Of a DNA stretch of 36,094 nucleotides, positions 28,296-36,094 are shown piece by piece. The position numbers and the translations under genes are program-made. This stretch comes from SHWB01 sp050246875 (lineage in GTDB: Bacteria > Pseudomonadota > Alphaproteobacteria > UBA6615). Location of the stretch: NCBI GenBank assembly GCA_050246875.1, contig JBFWVF010000015.1:1-36094 (forward strand). Direction: 5' to 3'. Under the pieces are notes generated by a model. It was not told the DNA's origin, made no database searches, and was given only the letters and a program-made list of their open reading frames with translations. How positions within the stretch are numbered: the stretch's first letter is position 1; each line of letters starts with the position of its first letter.

Positions 28296-31067
28296 ATGAG
28301 CGACATCACCCTCGGCATCACGCTCACCGGCGACGCCGGCCAGTTCAGCGGCGTCATCAAGCTCGCCCGCGAGGATCTCTCGCAGCTGCAGCGGACAGCC
28401 GAGCAGGCGGCGCGCGGCGTCGACGCCGAGGGCGCCGCCACCGGCCGTGCCGCCGCCCAGGCGGGAGCGGCGTCGCGCTCGCTGGCGCAGCAGGCGGCCG
28501 CCACCGGCAATGTCGGCCGCGCGGCCCGCGCCGCCGGCACCGACGTCGAGCACCTGAACCGCAACACGCGACAGGCCGCACTGGGCGCGCGCCTGGCCGG
28601 AAGCGCCTTCGGCGAGCTGCGCGGCGTGCTGGCGGCCTATCTCGGGCTGCGCGGGGCGACGGCCATCATCGGTGAGGCCGACGCCTGGCGCCTGCTGGAA
28701 GGCCGCGTGCGCAACGTCACCGACAGCGAGGAGGAAGCCGCGCACGTCCAGGAGCGGCTGTTCGAGGTTGCCCAGGAGAGCCGGGCGGAGCTCGACGCCA
28801 CGGTGACGCTCTACGAGCGCGTGGCGCGCAGCCGCAACGAACTCGGCCGCGGCTTCCACGACATCCTGCAGTTCACCGAGAGCATCAACAAGCTGGCGGT
28901 GATCAGTAGGGCGGCGCCGCAGGAGGCACGCAACGCCATCATCCAGCTCTCGCAGGGCCTCGCCTCGGGCGAGCTGCGCGGCGAGGAGCTGCGCTCGGTG
29001 ATGGAGCAGCTGCCGGAGGTCGCCCGGGCGATCGCGGACAACCTCGGCGTCGGCATCGGCAAGCTGCGCGAGATGGCCGAGGCGGGCGAGCTGACTTCCA
29101 AGGTCGTGTTCGATGCCATCCTCGCCAAGTCGGAGGAGATCGAGCAGGAATTCCAGCGGGTGCCGGTGTCGATCGGACAGGCGGCGAAGCAGATCGGCAA
29201 CGCCTTCCAGAAGGAGATCGGCGAGCGTGGCGGCGGCGCCGCTGCGGCGCTCGCCGATTCCATCCAGTTCGTGGCACGCAACTTCGGCGACCTGACGACG
29301 GCGACGCTCACCGCGGCCTACGCCATCGGCACGGTCTACGTCGCCCGCGCGCTCGGCCCGGCCATCGCTGGCACCTGGGCGCTGGTCGCCGCCAAGGGCG
29401 CCTCGATCGCGGCGCTGACGGCCGAGCAGCGGATGTTCATCGCCGGCGCCGCCGCCTCCCAGGCGTCGACGATCGCGATGATGGGGCTGCGCGGCGCCAT
29501 GAGCTTCCTCGGCGGCCCGATCGGACTGGCGGTCACGGCCGTCGCCGCCGGCTTCGCCCTGCTCGCCAGCAATGTCGGCAGCGCGGCCGAGGCGCAGGAC
29601 CGCTACAACCGCACGGCCGGCGCCACGGCCGAGATCCTGCTGCGCATCCGCTCGCAGACCCGCGACGCCGGCGCCGAGCTGCTGCGCGAGGCGCAGGAAC
29701 GCTATGCGGCGATCGCCACCGAAATCGAACGGCTGGAAGCCACGATCGCCGAGAAGCAGGCGACGTTCGAGGCGCATGTACGCGACGGGGGCAACGCCGT
29801 CGGCAGCGGTACGATCGACGCGCTGCGCGAGCAGCTCGCGGCCCTGCGGAAGGAACGCGACGAGCTGTCCGCCGGGCTCGACGAGCTGCGCACCCGGCGG
29901 CCCGACGCCGGCCCGCCGCCCGAAATCGACAAGAAGTACGCCAAGACCCGCGACGGGCTGGAAGCCGAGATCGACGCGCTCAACCGGCTGGCCGTCGCCT
30001 GGAAGGGCTATGGCGACGGCGTCGCCGAGGCGGAGATCCGCAACGAGATCGACGCCGCGCTGCGCGAGGCCAACGTCACCCTCATGTCGCGCGAGGGGCA
30101 GGAGATCGTGCGGCTGATCCGGCTGCGCGCGCAGCTGACCAGGACGGTCGAGGACGCCGAGGAAGCCGACCGCCGCCACAGGCAGGCGGCCGAGGACATC
30201 GCCGAGACGGTCGACGAGACCCTGCCCACGGCCTACGAGCGCGCGGCGGCGGCGGCCCGGCGCTGGCGCGCCGAGACGCTGGCCCAGCTCGACCCGGTGA
30301 AGGAGGATTACGAGGCGCTCGCGGCACAGGTCGAGCATATCTACCAGCACCGCATGAAGGAGGCGCAGGAGCGGGCGCTCGAAGACAGCCGGGAATGGTC
30401 CGACGGGATGAAGCGCGGGCTGCGCGACTATGCGCGCGAGGCGACAGACGCCGCCAAGGCCGCCGAGCAGGGCATCGCCAGCGGCTTCCGCTCGGCCGAG
30501 GACGCGCTGGTCTCCTTCGTCACCAAGGGCAAGCTGGAAATCGGCAGCCTGGTCGACTCCATCGTCGCCGACTTCGCCCGCATCGCGATCCGGCAGAACA
30601 TCACCGGCCCGCTCGCCCAGAGCCTTTCCGGCATCGACTGGAGCACGATCTTCGTGCCGGAGACGGGCAACGCCGGCATGCTCGCCCACAGCGGCCGCGG
30701 ACCGGGCGAGAACACGGGCAACTGGCGCCACGTCCACCCGGCGGTCTTCGCAGACGCGCCACGCTTCCACTCCGGCCGGCTGCCGGGGCTGATGCCGGGC
30801 GAGCTGCCGGCGATCATCCGCGAGGAGGAGAGCGTGCTGACGCCGGCGCAGATGCGGGCGATGGGCGGGCCGCGCGAGATCGTGCTGCGCATCATCGACG
30901 GCGAGGGCAAGGAGGTGCCCACACGGGAGCGCACCCGGCCGGGCGGCGGCGCCGAGTTCGAGGTCATGCTCGACCAGATCACGGCGCGCAACATCAGCCG
31001 GCGGGGCTCGGCCTCGCGCCAGGCGCTGGAGAACCTGGGCGCCGCCGAGCCGCTGAGGGGCATCTGA
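28296..31067 (+). CDS. Tail tape measure protein
   Basis: A 923-residue protein, 1 nt after the chaperone fusion stop. It has a helical N-terminus (SQLQRTAEQAARGVDAE), a TMP_3-type domain about residues 110-310 (GRGFHDILQFTESINKLAVI, GELRGEELRSVMEQLPEVAR), membrane-like segments about residues 370-425 (GASIAALTAEQ, MSFLGGPIGLAVTAVAAGF) and a C-terminal lambda-H-like segment (GFRSAEDALVSFVTKGKLE). It sets tail length; at roughly 1.5 A per residue the tail would be near 140 nm. Confidence 0.92.
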   Translation: MSDITLGITLTGDAGQFSGVIKLAREDLSQLQRTAEQAARGVDAEGAATGRAAAQAGAASRSLAQQAAATGNVGRAARAAGTDVEHLNRNTRQAALGARLAGSAFGELRGVLAAYLGLRGATAIIGEADAWRLLEGRVRNVTDSEEEAAHVQERLFEVAQESRAELDATVTLYERVARSRNELGRGFHDILQFTESINKLAVISRAAPQEARNAIIQLSQGLASGELRGEELRSVMEQLPEVARAIADNLGVGIGKLREMAEAGELTSKVVFDAILAKSEEIEQEFQRVPVSIGQAAKQIGNAFQKEIGERGGGAAAALADSIQFVARNFGDLTTATLTAAYAIGTVYVARALGPAIAGTWALVAAKGASIAALTAEQRMFIAGAAASQASTIAMMGLRGAMSFLGGPIGLAVTAVAAGFALLASNVGSAAEAQDRYNRTAGATAEILLRIRSQTRDAGAELLREAQERYAAIATEIERLEATIAEKQATFEAHVRDGGNAVGSGTIDALREQLAALRKERDELSAGLDELRTRRPDAGPPPEIDKKYAKTRDGLEAEIDALNRLAVAWKGYGDGVAEAEIRNEIDAALREANVTLMSREGQEIVRLIRLRAQLTRTVEDAEEADRRHRQAAEDIAETVDETLPTAYERAAAAARRWRAETLAQLDPVKEDYEALAAQVEHIYQHRMKEAQERALEDSREWSDGMKRGLRDYAREATDAAKAAEQGIASGFRSAEDALVSFVTKGKLEIGSLVDSIVADFARIAIRQNITGPLAQSLSGIDWSTIFVPETGNAGMLAHSGRGPGENTGNWRHVHPAVFADAPRFHSGRLPGLMPGELPAIIREEESVLTPAQMRAMGGPREIVLRIIDGEGKEVPTRERTRPGGGAEFEVMLDQITARNISRRGSASRQALENLGAAEPLRGI

Positions 31068-31068
31068 G

Positions 31069-31425
31069 ATGCCCAATGCCGAGTGGCCCGACACGCTGCC
31101 GCAGGACGTCCTGCTCGACGGCTACGACGAGGCCTTCCCGGACGTCATGCTGCGCACCCAGATGGACGCCGGGCCGGCGAAGGTCCGGCGGCGCTTCACC
31201 GCCGCCGTCGTGCCGATGCAGGTGACGGTGCCGCTGACGCGCACGCAGGTGGCGACGCTGGCCACCTTCTTCAACGACACGCTCGAGGGCGGCACGCTGC
31301 CCTTCGACTGGGTGCACCCGCGCACCCAGGACGCCGCCACCTTCCGCTTCACCGCGCCACCCAAGCCGCGGCCGCAAAGCAGCATGGCGTGGCTCGCCGT
31401 CCTGCAGCTGGAGATCCTGCCGTGA
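31069..31425 (+). CDS. Minor tail protein (118 aa)
   Basis: A 118-residue protein that starts 1 nt after the tape-measure stop. It contains PDVMLRTQMDAGPAKVRRRF, a beta part (VPMQVTVPLTRTQVATLATF) and a compact FDWVHPRTQDAATFRF element. The last matches a small family found right after tape-measure genes in phages with long tails, probably a distal tail or tip hub part. The function is inferred from position. Confidence 0.65.
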   Translation: MPNAEWPDTLPQDVLLDGYDEAFPDVMLRTQMDAGPAKVRRRFTAAVVPMQVTVPLTRTQVATLATFFNDTLEGGTLPFDWVHPRTQDAATFRFTAPPKPRPQSSMAWLAVLQLEILP

Positions 31426-31898
31426 GGGCGGTTTCGACAGCGTTCAAACGCGCGGCCTTCTCCTCGCAGACCGACGAGGCGTTCATCCTGCTGCTGACCA
31501 TCGACCATCCGACGCTCGCGGCGCCGCTGCGGGTCACGTCCGACGGGGCCGACACGGTGTCGAACGGCGAGACCTTCGTGCGCTACCCGTTCCGCCTCGA
31601 GCTGGTCGAGGACAGCGAGGACGCGCTGCCGCGCATGCGGCTGACGATCGACAACGTCGACCGGCAGATCGGGCAAGCGCTGCGCGAGGCGGCCGAGGTG
31701 GCGCCGACGGTCACCGCGCAGCTCATCCTCGGCTCAAACCCAGACACGGTCGAGGCCGAGTTCGCGGAGTTCAGGCTCGAGGAGGTGAAGTGGGACGCCC
31801 TCACGGTCGAGGGCGAGCTGACGCTCGACGATCTGACGGCGCTGCCCTACCCGTTCCTGAGCTACACGCCGTCGCGGTTTCCGGGGCTGTTCCGATGA
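31422..31898 (+). CDS. DUF1833 minor tail protein
   Basis: A 158-residue protein from a GTG overlapping the previous stop. It follows the DUF1833 pattern closely: AFILLLTIDHPTLAAPLRVT, then SNGETFVRYPFRLELVED, RLTIDNVDRQIGQALRE and the ending YTPSRFPGLFR. Members sit between tape-measure and NlpC/P60 tail genes. Role in the tail tip, exact function not known. Overlaps the next gene by ATGA. Confidence 0.85.
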   Translation: MRAVSTAFKRAAFSSQTDEAFILLLTIDHPTLAAPLRVTSDGADTVSNGETFVRYPFRLELVEDSEDALPRMRLTIDNVDRQIGQALREAAEVAPTVTAQLILGSNPDTVEAEFAEFRLEEVKWDALTVEGELTLDDLTALPYPFLSYTPSRFPGLFR

Positions 31899-32353
31899 GG
31901 GCGGCGGTGCCCGACTGGGTGGCCGAGTATGTCGGCATCCCGTTCCGAGAGTTCGGCCGCGACCGGTCAGGCTGCGACTGCTGGGGACTGGCGCGCCTCG
32001 TGTGGGCCGAGCGCATCGGCCTCGCGGTGCCCGATGCCGGCACCGACTATCCCGGCTTCCATGCCGACCTGATCGGCAAGGCGCTGCGCGACGGCCGCGA
32101 AGCCGGCGACTGGCGCGTCGTCGCGGAGGGCGAGGAACGGCCGCTCGATGCGGTGCTGATGAAGGGCTACGTGCCGGGCGAAAGCGGCGGCTACCGCGCC
32201 GTCGAACTGCATGTCGGCGTCGTCGTCACGCCGGCCTGGCTGCTGCACGTGGAGCGCGGCATCGACACCTGCCTCGCCGACTACCGCCGCGACCGCAGGC
32301 TGAGCCGGCGCGTCGTGGGCTTCTGGCGGCACCGGGAGCTGTGCGGTGTCTAG
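31895..32353 (+). CDS. NlpC/P60-type tail peptidoglycan hydrolase
   Basis: A 152-residue protein. The catalytic-type cysteine is Cys29 in SGCDCWGLARLVWAE, with His106 in VELHVGVVV and another histidine (118) in LLHVERG. This is the NlpC/P60 fold of tail proteins (lambda gpK type) that open the cell wall during DNA entry. A conserved-looking FRExGRD precedes the cysteine. The stop is one base from the end of the minus-strand lipoprotein gene. Confidence 0.88.
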   Translation: MRAAVPDWVAEYVGIPFREFGRDRSGCDCWGLARLVWAERIGLAVPDAGTDYPGFHADLIGKALRDGREAGDWRVVAEGEERPLDAVLMKGYVPGESGGYRAVELHVGVVVTPAWLLHVERGIDTCLADYRRDRRLSRRVVGFWRHRELCGV

Positions 32354-32354
32354 C

Positions 32355-32699
32355 TCAGCAACGCAGACGCACGATCATGGCGACGGGAGAAAACATGGGC
32401 GAAGCCGAGGCCGACGCGGCGATCTCGGGCCGCGGGTCGGCACAGGTCTCGGCAAGGCTCATCCGCGCCGCCTCAACGAAGCGTGCCTGCTGATCGAAGG
32501 CGGAACCGCCCCAGCCGATCTTTGGAAGTGTCAGCACGTAAACATCGTAGGTCCCGGCGTCGAGCGGAAGGACGCGTGCGCTGTACTTCCACTCGCCGAC
32601 TTCGTAGGGGCCGGTTTCGGGCGCTGCCTCGAAGCGGTCCGGCACGGTGGTGCACGCCGCGAGCGCGAGCGCAGCGATGACTGAAGCGAACCGGCGCAT
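32355..32699 (-). CDS. Lipoprotein on the minus strand, probable moron
   Basis: A 114-residue protein with a lipoprotein signal: MRRFASVIAALALAAC, lipobox LAAC with the lipid-bearing cysteine at position 16. The mature part is mixed (YEVGEWKYSARVLPLDAGTY, VYVLTLPKIGWGG) with a second cysteine pair near the C-terminus. The plus strand here has no convincing gene. A GGGGGG lies just upstream of the ATG. Phage-encoded lipoproteins often alter host receptors or exclude superinfecting phages; that function is inferred. Its ATG and the tail-tip ATG share the palindrome CATG (32697-32700). Confidence 0.8.
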   Translation of the reverse strand: MRRFASVIAALALAACTTVPDRFEAAPETGPYEVGEWKYSARVLPLDAGTYDVYVLTLPKIGWGGSAFDQQARFVEAARMSLAETCADPRPEIAASASASPMFSPVAMIVRLRC

Positions 32700-35600
32700 G
32701 GCGCCCCCCATCCTTGCGAAGAGCGGCAGGATAGCCCGGCCGGCGCCGGGCGGCGAGGTTTCCGTCCTGGCGAAGCCGCATCCGTTCAGGTCGGCGCACA
32801 TCGACCTCGCCGTTCCCACGGGCCGCACCCTGCAGGAGATCGTGGATCTCGCCGTTGCCGATCCAGCGCTGCGCAAGTGGGCCGGCGTGGCCATCAACGA
32901 GCGGCTCGTGCCGCGCGAAGCCTGGCGATACGTGCGGCCGCGCGCGGGCGTCACCGTGAGCGTCGTCGCCGGCCTCGGTGATTTCGGCGGCGGCGGCGAG
33001 GGAGAGGGCGGCAAGAGCGGCATGAGGACGCTCCTGACGATCGCTGTCATCGCCGCGTCGATCTATGTCGGCGGCCTGCCACTTGGCACGATCTCGATCG
33101 GTGGCGCATCCATCGGGGTGGCTTCGATTGCAGCCGGCGCGATCACTCTTTTCGGCGGCATGCTGATCAACGCCATCGCGCCGCCGTCGAAGCCGAAGCT
33201 GCCGGCTGTTTCGCGCGGCGGCGTCACCGCCGGCCGGGACAGCCCGACCTACGACATCTCCGGCGCGCGCAACGGCGCGCGGCCGTTCGAGACCGTGGCG
33301 CGCGTCTTCGGCGAGCACCGCACGGTGCCGGCGCTGGCGGCGCTGCCCTGGACCGAGATCGTCGGCGACGACGAGTATCTGCGCCTTCTGCTGTGCTGGG
33401 GCATCGGGCCCCTGGAGATCACGTCGCGCCGGATCGGCGAGACCGCGCTCGACGCCTTCGACGACGTCGAGCGTGAGTTCCGCCGCGGCTACCAGGCGGC
33501 GCAGCTCAGCGACCAGGGCGCGTGGGACCCGGCGGGCGGCTTCCCGGCTGATCCGGTGTTCGGGCAATGGTGGACCGCCAGCGACGACGGCACGGTCGAC
33601 GGGCTGGCGATCGCCGCCGGCGACACCGTCGTCTTCAACGGCAGCGCCGCCGCGACCGAGGCCGAGGCGTGGGACCTCAACGGCAACCAGCCGCTGACGC
33701 TGTTCTCCGACGACGTCTTCCAGGAGGACCTCGCGGTCGAGCTGACGGCGACCGGCGGCGCCGAGACGCGCACCTCGCAGGCGGCCGCCGACGAGCTGTC
33801 GATCGACGTCACCTTCCCGCAGGGGCTGGTCACCTTCGACAACGCCGGCAACAAGGGCAGCCGCACGGTCCAGATCAAGGTCGAGTACAGCCCGACCGGC
33901 GCCGGCACCTGGACCGAGGCGACGACGCTCAATGTGACCGCGGCGCGCAGCTCGGCCGTGCGCGCCGGGCACCGCTGGACCGTCGCCAACGGCCAGTACG
34001 ACGTGCGGCTGACGCGCCTGACGGCCGACACCGAGAGCTCGCAGATCTTCGACGCCTGCTCGTGGACGGCGCTGCGCTCGATCGCCTCGGTCTACCCGAT
34101 CGCCGCCGAGGTGGGACTGTGCGTCGAGGCGCTGCGCATCAAGGCGACCGGGCAGCTCCGGGCGGTCATCGACCAGTACAATGGCATCGCGAAGGCGATC
34201 CTGCCCGACTGGGACGACGGCGAGGCGGCGTGGGTGCTGCGGCCGACGCGCAACCCGGCCGCCGCCTTCCGCGCCGTGCTGCAGGACGCCGGCCAGGGCC
34301 GGCCGGTGGCCGACGGCCGCATCGACCTCGACGCGCTGGCCGACTGGCACGGCAAGAACACCGCCGGCGACCTGTACTTCGACGCCGTCATCGACTTCGC
34401 GATCTCGGCGCGCGAGCTGCTGCGCGACATCGCCTCGGCCGGGCGGGCCTCGCCGACGCGGATCGACGGCAAGTGGTCCGTCGTGATCGACGAGCCGCGC
34501 GCGGCGCCGGTGCAGCACTTCTCGCCGCGCAACAGCTGGGGCTTCCGCGCCAGCAAGGTGTTCGCCGACCTGCCGCACGGGCTGCGCATGCGCTTTCCCA
34601 ACCGGGCGCTCGACTGGCGCCAGGACGAGCGCATCGTCTATCGCGACGGCTACGGGCCGGGGAACGCCACGCTGTTCGAGCAGCTGGAGCAATTCGGCGT
34701 CACGGAGGCGGCGCAGATCTGGGTGCGCGGCCGCGAGCACTTCGCCTCGGCCATCCTGCGCCCGGAGCGCTACAGCCTGCAGACCGACGTCGCGTGGGTG
34801 GTCTGCACGCGGGGCGACATGATCCGCGTCGGCCACGACGTGCTGCTCGTCGGCCTCGCCAGCGGCCGCATCAAGGCCGTCGCCGACAACGGCACCCACG
34901 CCACCGGCGCCACGGTCGACGAGCTGCTCGTCATGGAGGAAGGCGGCAGCTACGCCCTGCGCATCCAGCACGTCGCCGACGACGGCACCGTCCAGTCGCA
35001 ACTTGTCCCCATCGACACCGAGACGGGCGGCGTCCATGAGGTCACCTTCACCACGCCGATCGCGCTGGCCGACGCGCCGGCGGCCGACGACCTGGTGCTG
35101 TTCGGCGAGGCCGGGCTGGAGACCATCGACGGCATCGTCACGGCGATCCGGCCGCGCGCCGACCTGTCGGCCGAGATCTCGTTCGTGCCGGCGGCGCCGG
35201 AGATCGCCGAGGCCGCCACCGCCTCGCGCGACTTCGCCGCCGGCGACGTCGACACCACGGCCAACACGGTGGCCATCGCGGCGCATCCCTTCCAGGACGG
35301 CGACACGGTGCAGCTCGTCTCGACCGGCGGCCTGCCGGCGCCGCTGGCGGGCGCTACGGACTACTTCGTGCGCGACCGGGCGAGCGGCACCTTCAAGCTG
35401 GCGGCTACTTCGGGCGGCGCGGCGATCGACCTGACCACCGCCGGCAGCGGCACGCACACGATCAGCCGGCGCATTCCGGACTTCACCAGCAACCTCACGC
35501 CGGTGGCCGCCCTGGGCGTGCCCGTCGTCATCTCGGCGCGCTCGGACGGCACGGTGCTCTACCTCGAGCCCGACGGCTCCTGGACCTCGCGCATTCTCGT

Positions 35601-36094
35601 CACGGTCAAGCGGCCGGGCGGCCTGCAGGCCAGCGTGACGGCGCTGCGCGCGCGGTTCCGCCCGTCTGGCGGCGCCGGGCCGTGGGAGACCGTCGAGGCG
35701 CCGCGCGACGCCGGCGAGATCTCGCTGATGCCGGTCGAGGACCGCGTCGCCTACGAGTACCAGCTCGCCTGGGTGCGCGCCGACGGCACCGCCTCGGCCT
35801 GGACGGCGGCGGCGACGCACACGGTCGAGGGAAAAAGCGCGCCGCCCTCGAACGTCTCCGGCTACTCGGTGCAGCAGAACGGGGCGCTGTCGACGCACCG
35901 CTGGGACCAGGTGCCCGACCTCGACCGCGACGGCTACGAGATCCGCTACATGGCCGCGCCCTTCGTGTGGGACAACGCCAACGTGCTGACCAGCGTGACG
36001 CGCGGCACGTTGATCACCAACGCCGCGCTGCCGCCGGGCGACTGGGTGTGCGGCATCAAGGCCGTCGACACCTCAGGCAACTACTCGGCGACGG
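32698..36094 (+). CDS. Tail-tip/host-specificity protein, J-like (runs off the window)
   Basis: At least 1,132 residues, open to the end of the window. An N-terminal part (VLAKPHPFRSAHIDLAVP, LRKWAGVAINERLVP) resembles the ubiquitin-like start of tail assembly proteins. Two hydrophobic stretches follow (residues about 109-160, LLTIAVIAASIYVGGL and ASIAAGAITLFGGMLI). Then J-like sections appear (FETVARVFGEHRTVPALAAL, RLLLCWGIGPLEITSRRIGE), and at about residues 1042-1132 a fibronectin type III-like domain (SNVSGYSVQQNG, GYEIRYMA, WVCGIKAVD). It determines host recognition. Its ATG overlaps the divergent lipoprotein ATG; an in-frame ATG at 32677 is an alternative. Confidence 0.85.
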   Translation, partial: MAPPILAKSGRIARPAPGGEVSVLAKPHPFRSAHIDLAVPTGRTLQEIVDLAVADPALRKWAGVAINERLVPREAWRYVRPRAGVTVSVVAGLGDFGGGGEGEGGKSGMRTLLTIAVIAASIYVGGLPLGTISIGGASIGVASIAAGAITLFGGMLINAIAPPSKPKLPAVSRGGVTAGRDSPTYDISGARNGARPFETVARVFGEHRTVPALAALPWTEIVGDDEYLRLLLCWGIGPLEITSRRIGETALDAFDDVEREFRRGYQAAQLSDQGAWDPAGGFPADPVFGQWWTASDDGTVDGLAIAAGDTVVFNGSAAATEAEAWDLNGNQPLTLFSDDVFQEDLAVELTATGGAETRTSQAAADELSIDVTFPQGLVTFDNAGNKGSRTVQIKVEYSPTGAGTWTEATTLNVTAARSSAVRAGHRWTVANGQYDVRLTRLTADTESSQIFDACSWTALRSIASVYPIAAEVGLCVEALRIKATGQLRAVIDQYNGIAKAILPDWDDGEAAWVLRPTRNPAAAFRAVLQDAGQGRPVADGRIDLDALADWHGKNTAGDLYFDAVIDFAISARELLRDIASAGRASPTRIDGKWSVVIDEPRAAPVQHFSPRNSWGFRASKVFADLPHGLRMRFPNRALDWRQDERIVYRDGYGPGNATLFEQLEQFGVTEAAQIWVRGREHFASAILRPERYSLQTDVAWVVCTRGDMIRVGHDVLLVGLASGRIKAVADNGTHATGATVDELLVMEEGGSYALRIQHVADDGTVQSQLVPIDTETGGVHEVTFTTPIALADAPAADDLVLFGEAGLETIDGIVTAIRPRADLSAEISFVPAAPEIAEAATASRDFAAGDVDTTANTVAIAAHPFQDGDTVQLVSTGGLPAPLAGATDYFVRDRASGTFKLAATSGGAAIDLTTAGSGTHTISRRIPDFTSNLTPVAALGVPVVISARSDGTVLYLEPDGSWTSRILVTVKRPGGLQASVTALRARFRPSGGAGPWETVEAPRDAGEISLMPVEDRVAYEYQLAWVRADGTASAWTAAATHTVEGKSAPPSNVSGYSVQQNGALSTHRWDQVPDLDRDGYEIRYMAAPFVWDNANVLTSVTRGTLITNAALPPGDWVCGIKAVDTSGNYSAT

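Larger units (their letters stand above)
1..36094 (+). mobile_element. Mu-like transposable phage/prophage, left end through tail-tip gene
   Basis: Gene order follows transposable phages: divergent repressor and Ner, DDE transposase followed by an AAA+ ATPase, Gam-like, DUF1018/GemA, Mor-like activator, lysis, DUF2730/gp26/gp27-like genes, terminase, portal, Mu F-like protein, protease/capsid, tail. The tail set (tube, frameshifted chaperones, long tape measure, DUF1833, NlpC/P60, J-like protein) is siphovirus-like with no contractile sheath gene, which places it near the B3/D3112 type rather than Mu. The left terminus appears to be at or within a few bases of position 1; the right terminus is not present. 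No clear host gene is seen. Confidence 0.93.

Noticed and set aside
28281..31094. A 937-codon minus frame across the tape measure gene
   Set aside because: Shadow frame; the plus frame has domain structure and correct spacing with its neighbours.
32346..32684. A 112-codon plus-strand gene between NlpC/P60 and tail-tip genes
   Set aside because: No domain, odd composition rich in His, Arg and Gly, and it lies opposite a lipoprotein with a clear lipobox.
32473..35898. A 1,141-codon open frame on the minus strand opposite the tail-tip gene
   Set aside because: It is a shadow caused by high GC: the plus frame has clear J-like and FN3-like segments, while this frame is rich in Arg, Gly, His and Asp with no recognisable domain. 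Only its relatives near 32355-32699 in another minus frame (the lipoprotein) look real.
1..36094. CRISPR array, insertion sequence or rRNA genes
   Set aside because: No regularly spaced identical repeats, no IS-type inverted repeats with a small transposase, and no rRNA-like sequence were seen; the only transposase is the phage's own.

Overview
The window reads as the left two-thirds or so of a Mu-like transposable phage or prophage from a high-GC (roughly 70% by eye) alphaproteobacterium. The phage assignment rests on Mu gene order (repressor, Ner, DDE transposase, AAA+ target-capture ATPase, Gam-like, GemA/DUF1018, Mor-like, lysis, Mu-type terminase/portal/F genes) and on three transposase-site repeats in the first 182 bases, arranged like Mu L1-L2-L3. 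The alphaproteobacterial host is inferred from a GcrA-type regulator gene, the base composition and the gene families. The right end lies beyond the window, which stops inside the tail-tip gene.

Layout. 1-213: left transposition end. 214-963 (minus): S24-type repressor, with five copies of a 10-bp operator between 891 and 1024. 1136-13546 (plus): a tightly packed early/middle operon of small regulators, a ParB-like protein, MuA- and MuB-like proteins, a Gam-like protein, a GcrA-like protein and a second ParB-like protein that share a zinc-ribbon tail, an ASCH protein, a GemA-like protein, a tRNA-like RNA element, an MT-A70-like methyltransferase and a Mor-like activator. Most junctions are ATGA, GTGA or TGATG overlaps, so translation is probably coupled. 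A secreted nuclease gene (13580-14092) follows.

14170-20903: first late operon, with M15 endolysin, holin, DUF2730-like protein, Mu gp26/gp27-like proteins, terminase, portal and Mu F-like protein. 20994-21374 (minus): a DUF1232 membrane protein that looks like a moron. 21648 onward: second late operon, with a single-gene protease-scaffold-capsid fusion, a signal-peptide protein, connectors, tail tube, a -1 frameshifted tail chaperone pair, tape measure, DUF1833 protein, NlpC/P60 peptidase and a tail-tip protein running off the end. A minus-strand lipoprotein gene (32355-32699) is wedged before the tail-tip gene. The head is Mu-like and the tail is lambda-like (long, flexible), as in the B3/D3112 group rather than Mu itself.

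How it fits together. The repressor would silence the early promoter through the decamer operators. On induction the A and B proteins replicate the phage by transposition. The Mor-like protein then probably switches on late transcription. The same 16-bp dyad (CCGGACA-N2-TGTCCGG plus GGTGTG) lies upstream of both late operons and is the best candidate for its site. The most unusual item is the 133-nt RNA-like element at 12121-12253: it has perfect tRNA acceptor, D and T arms, but about 80 nt of strongly structured sequence where the anticodon arm should be.
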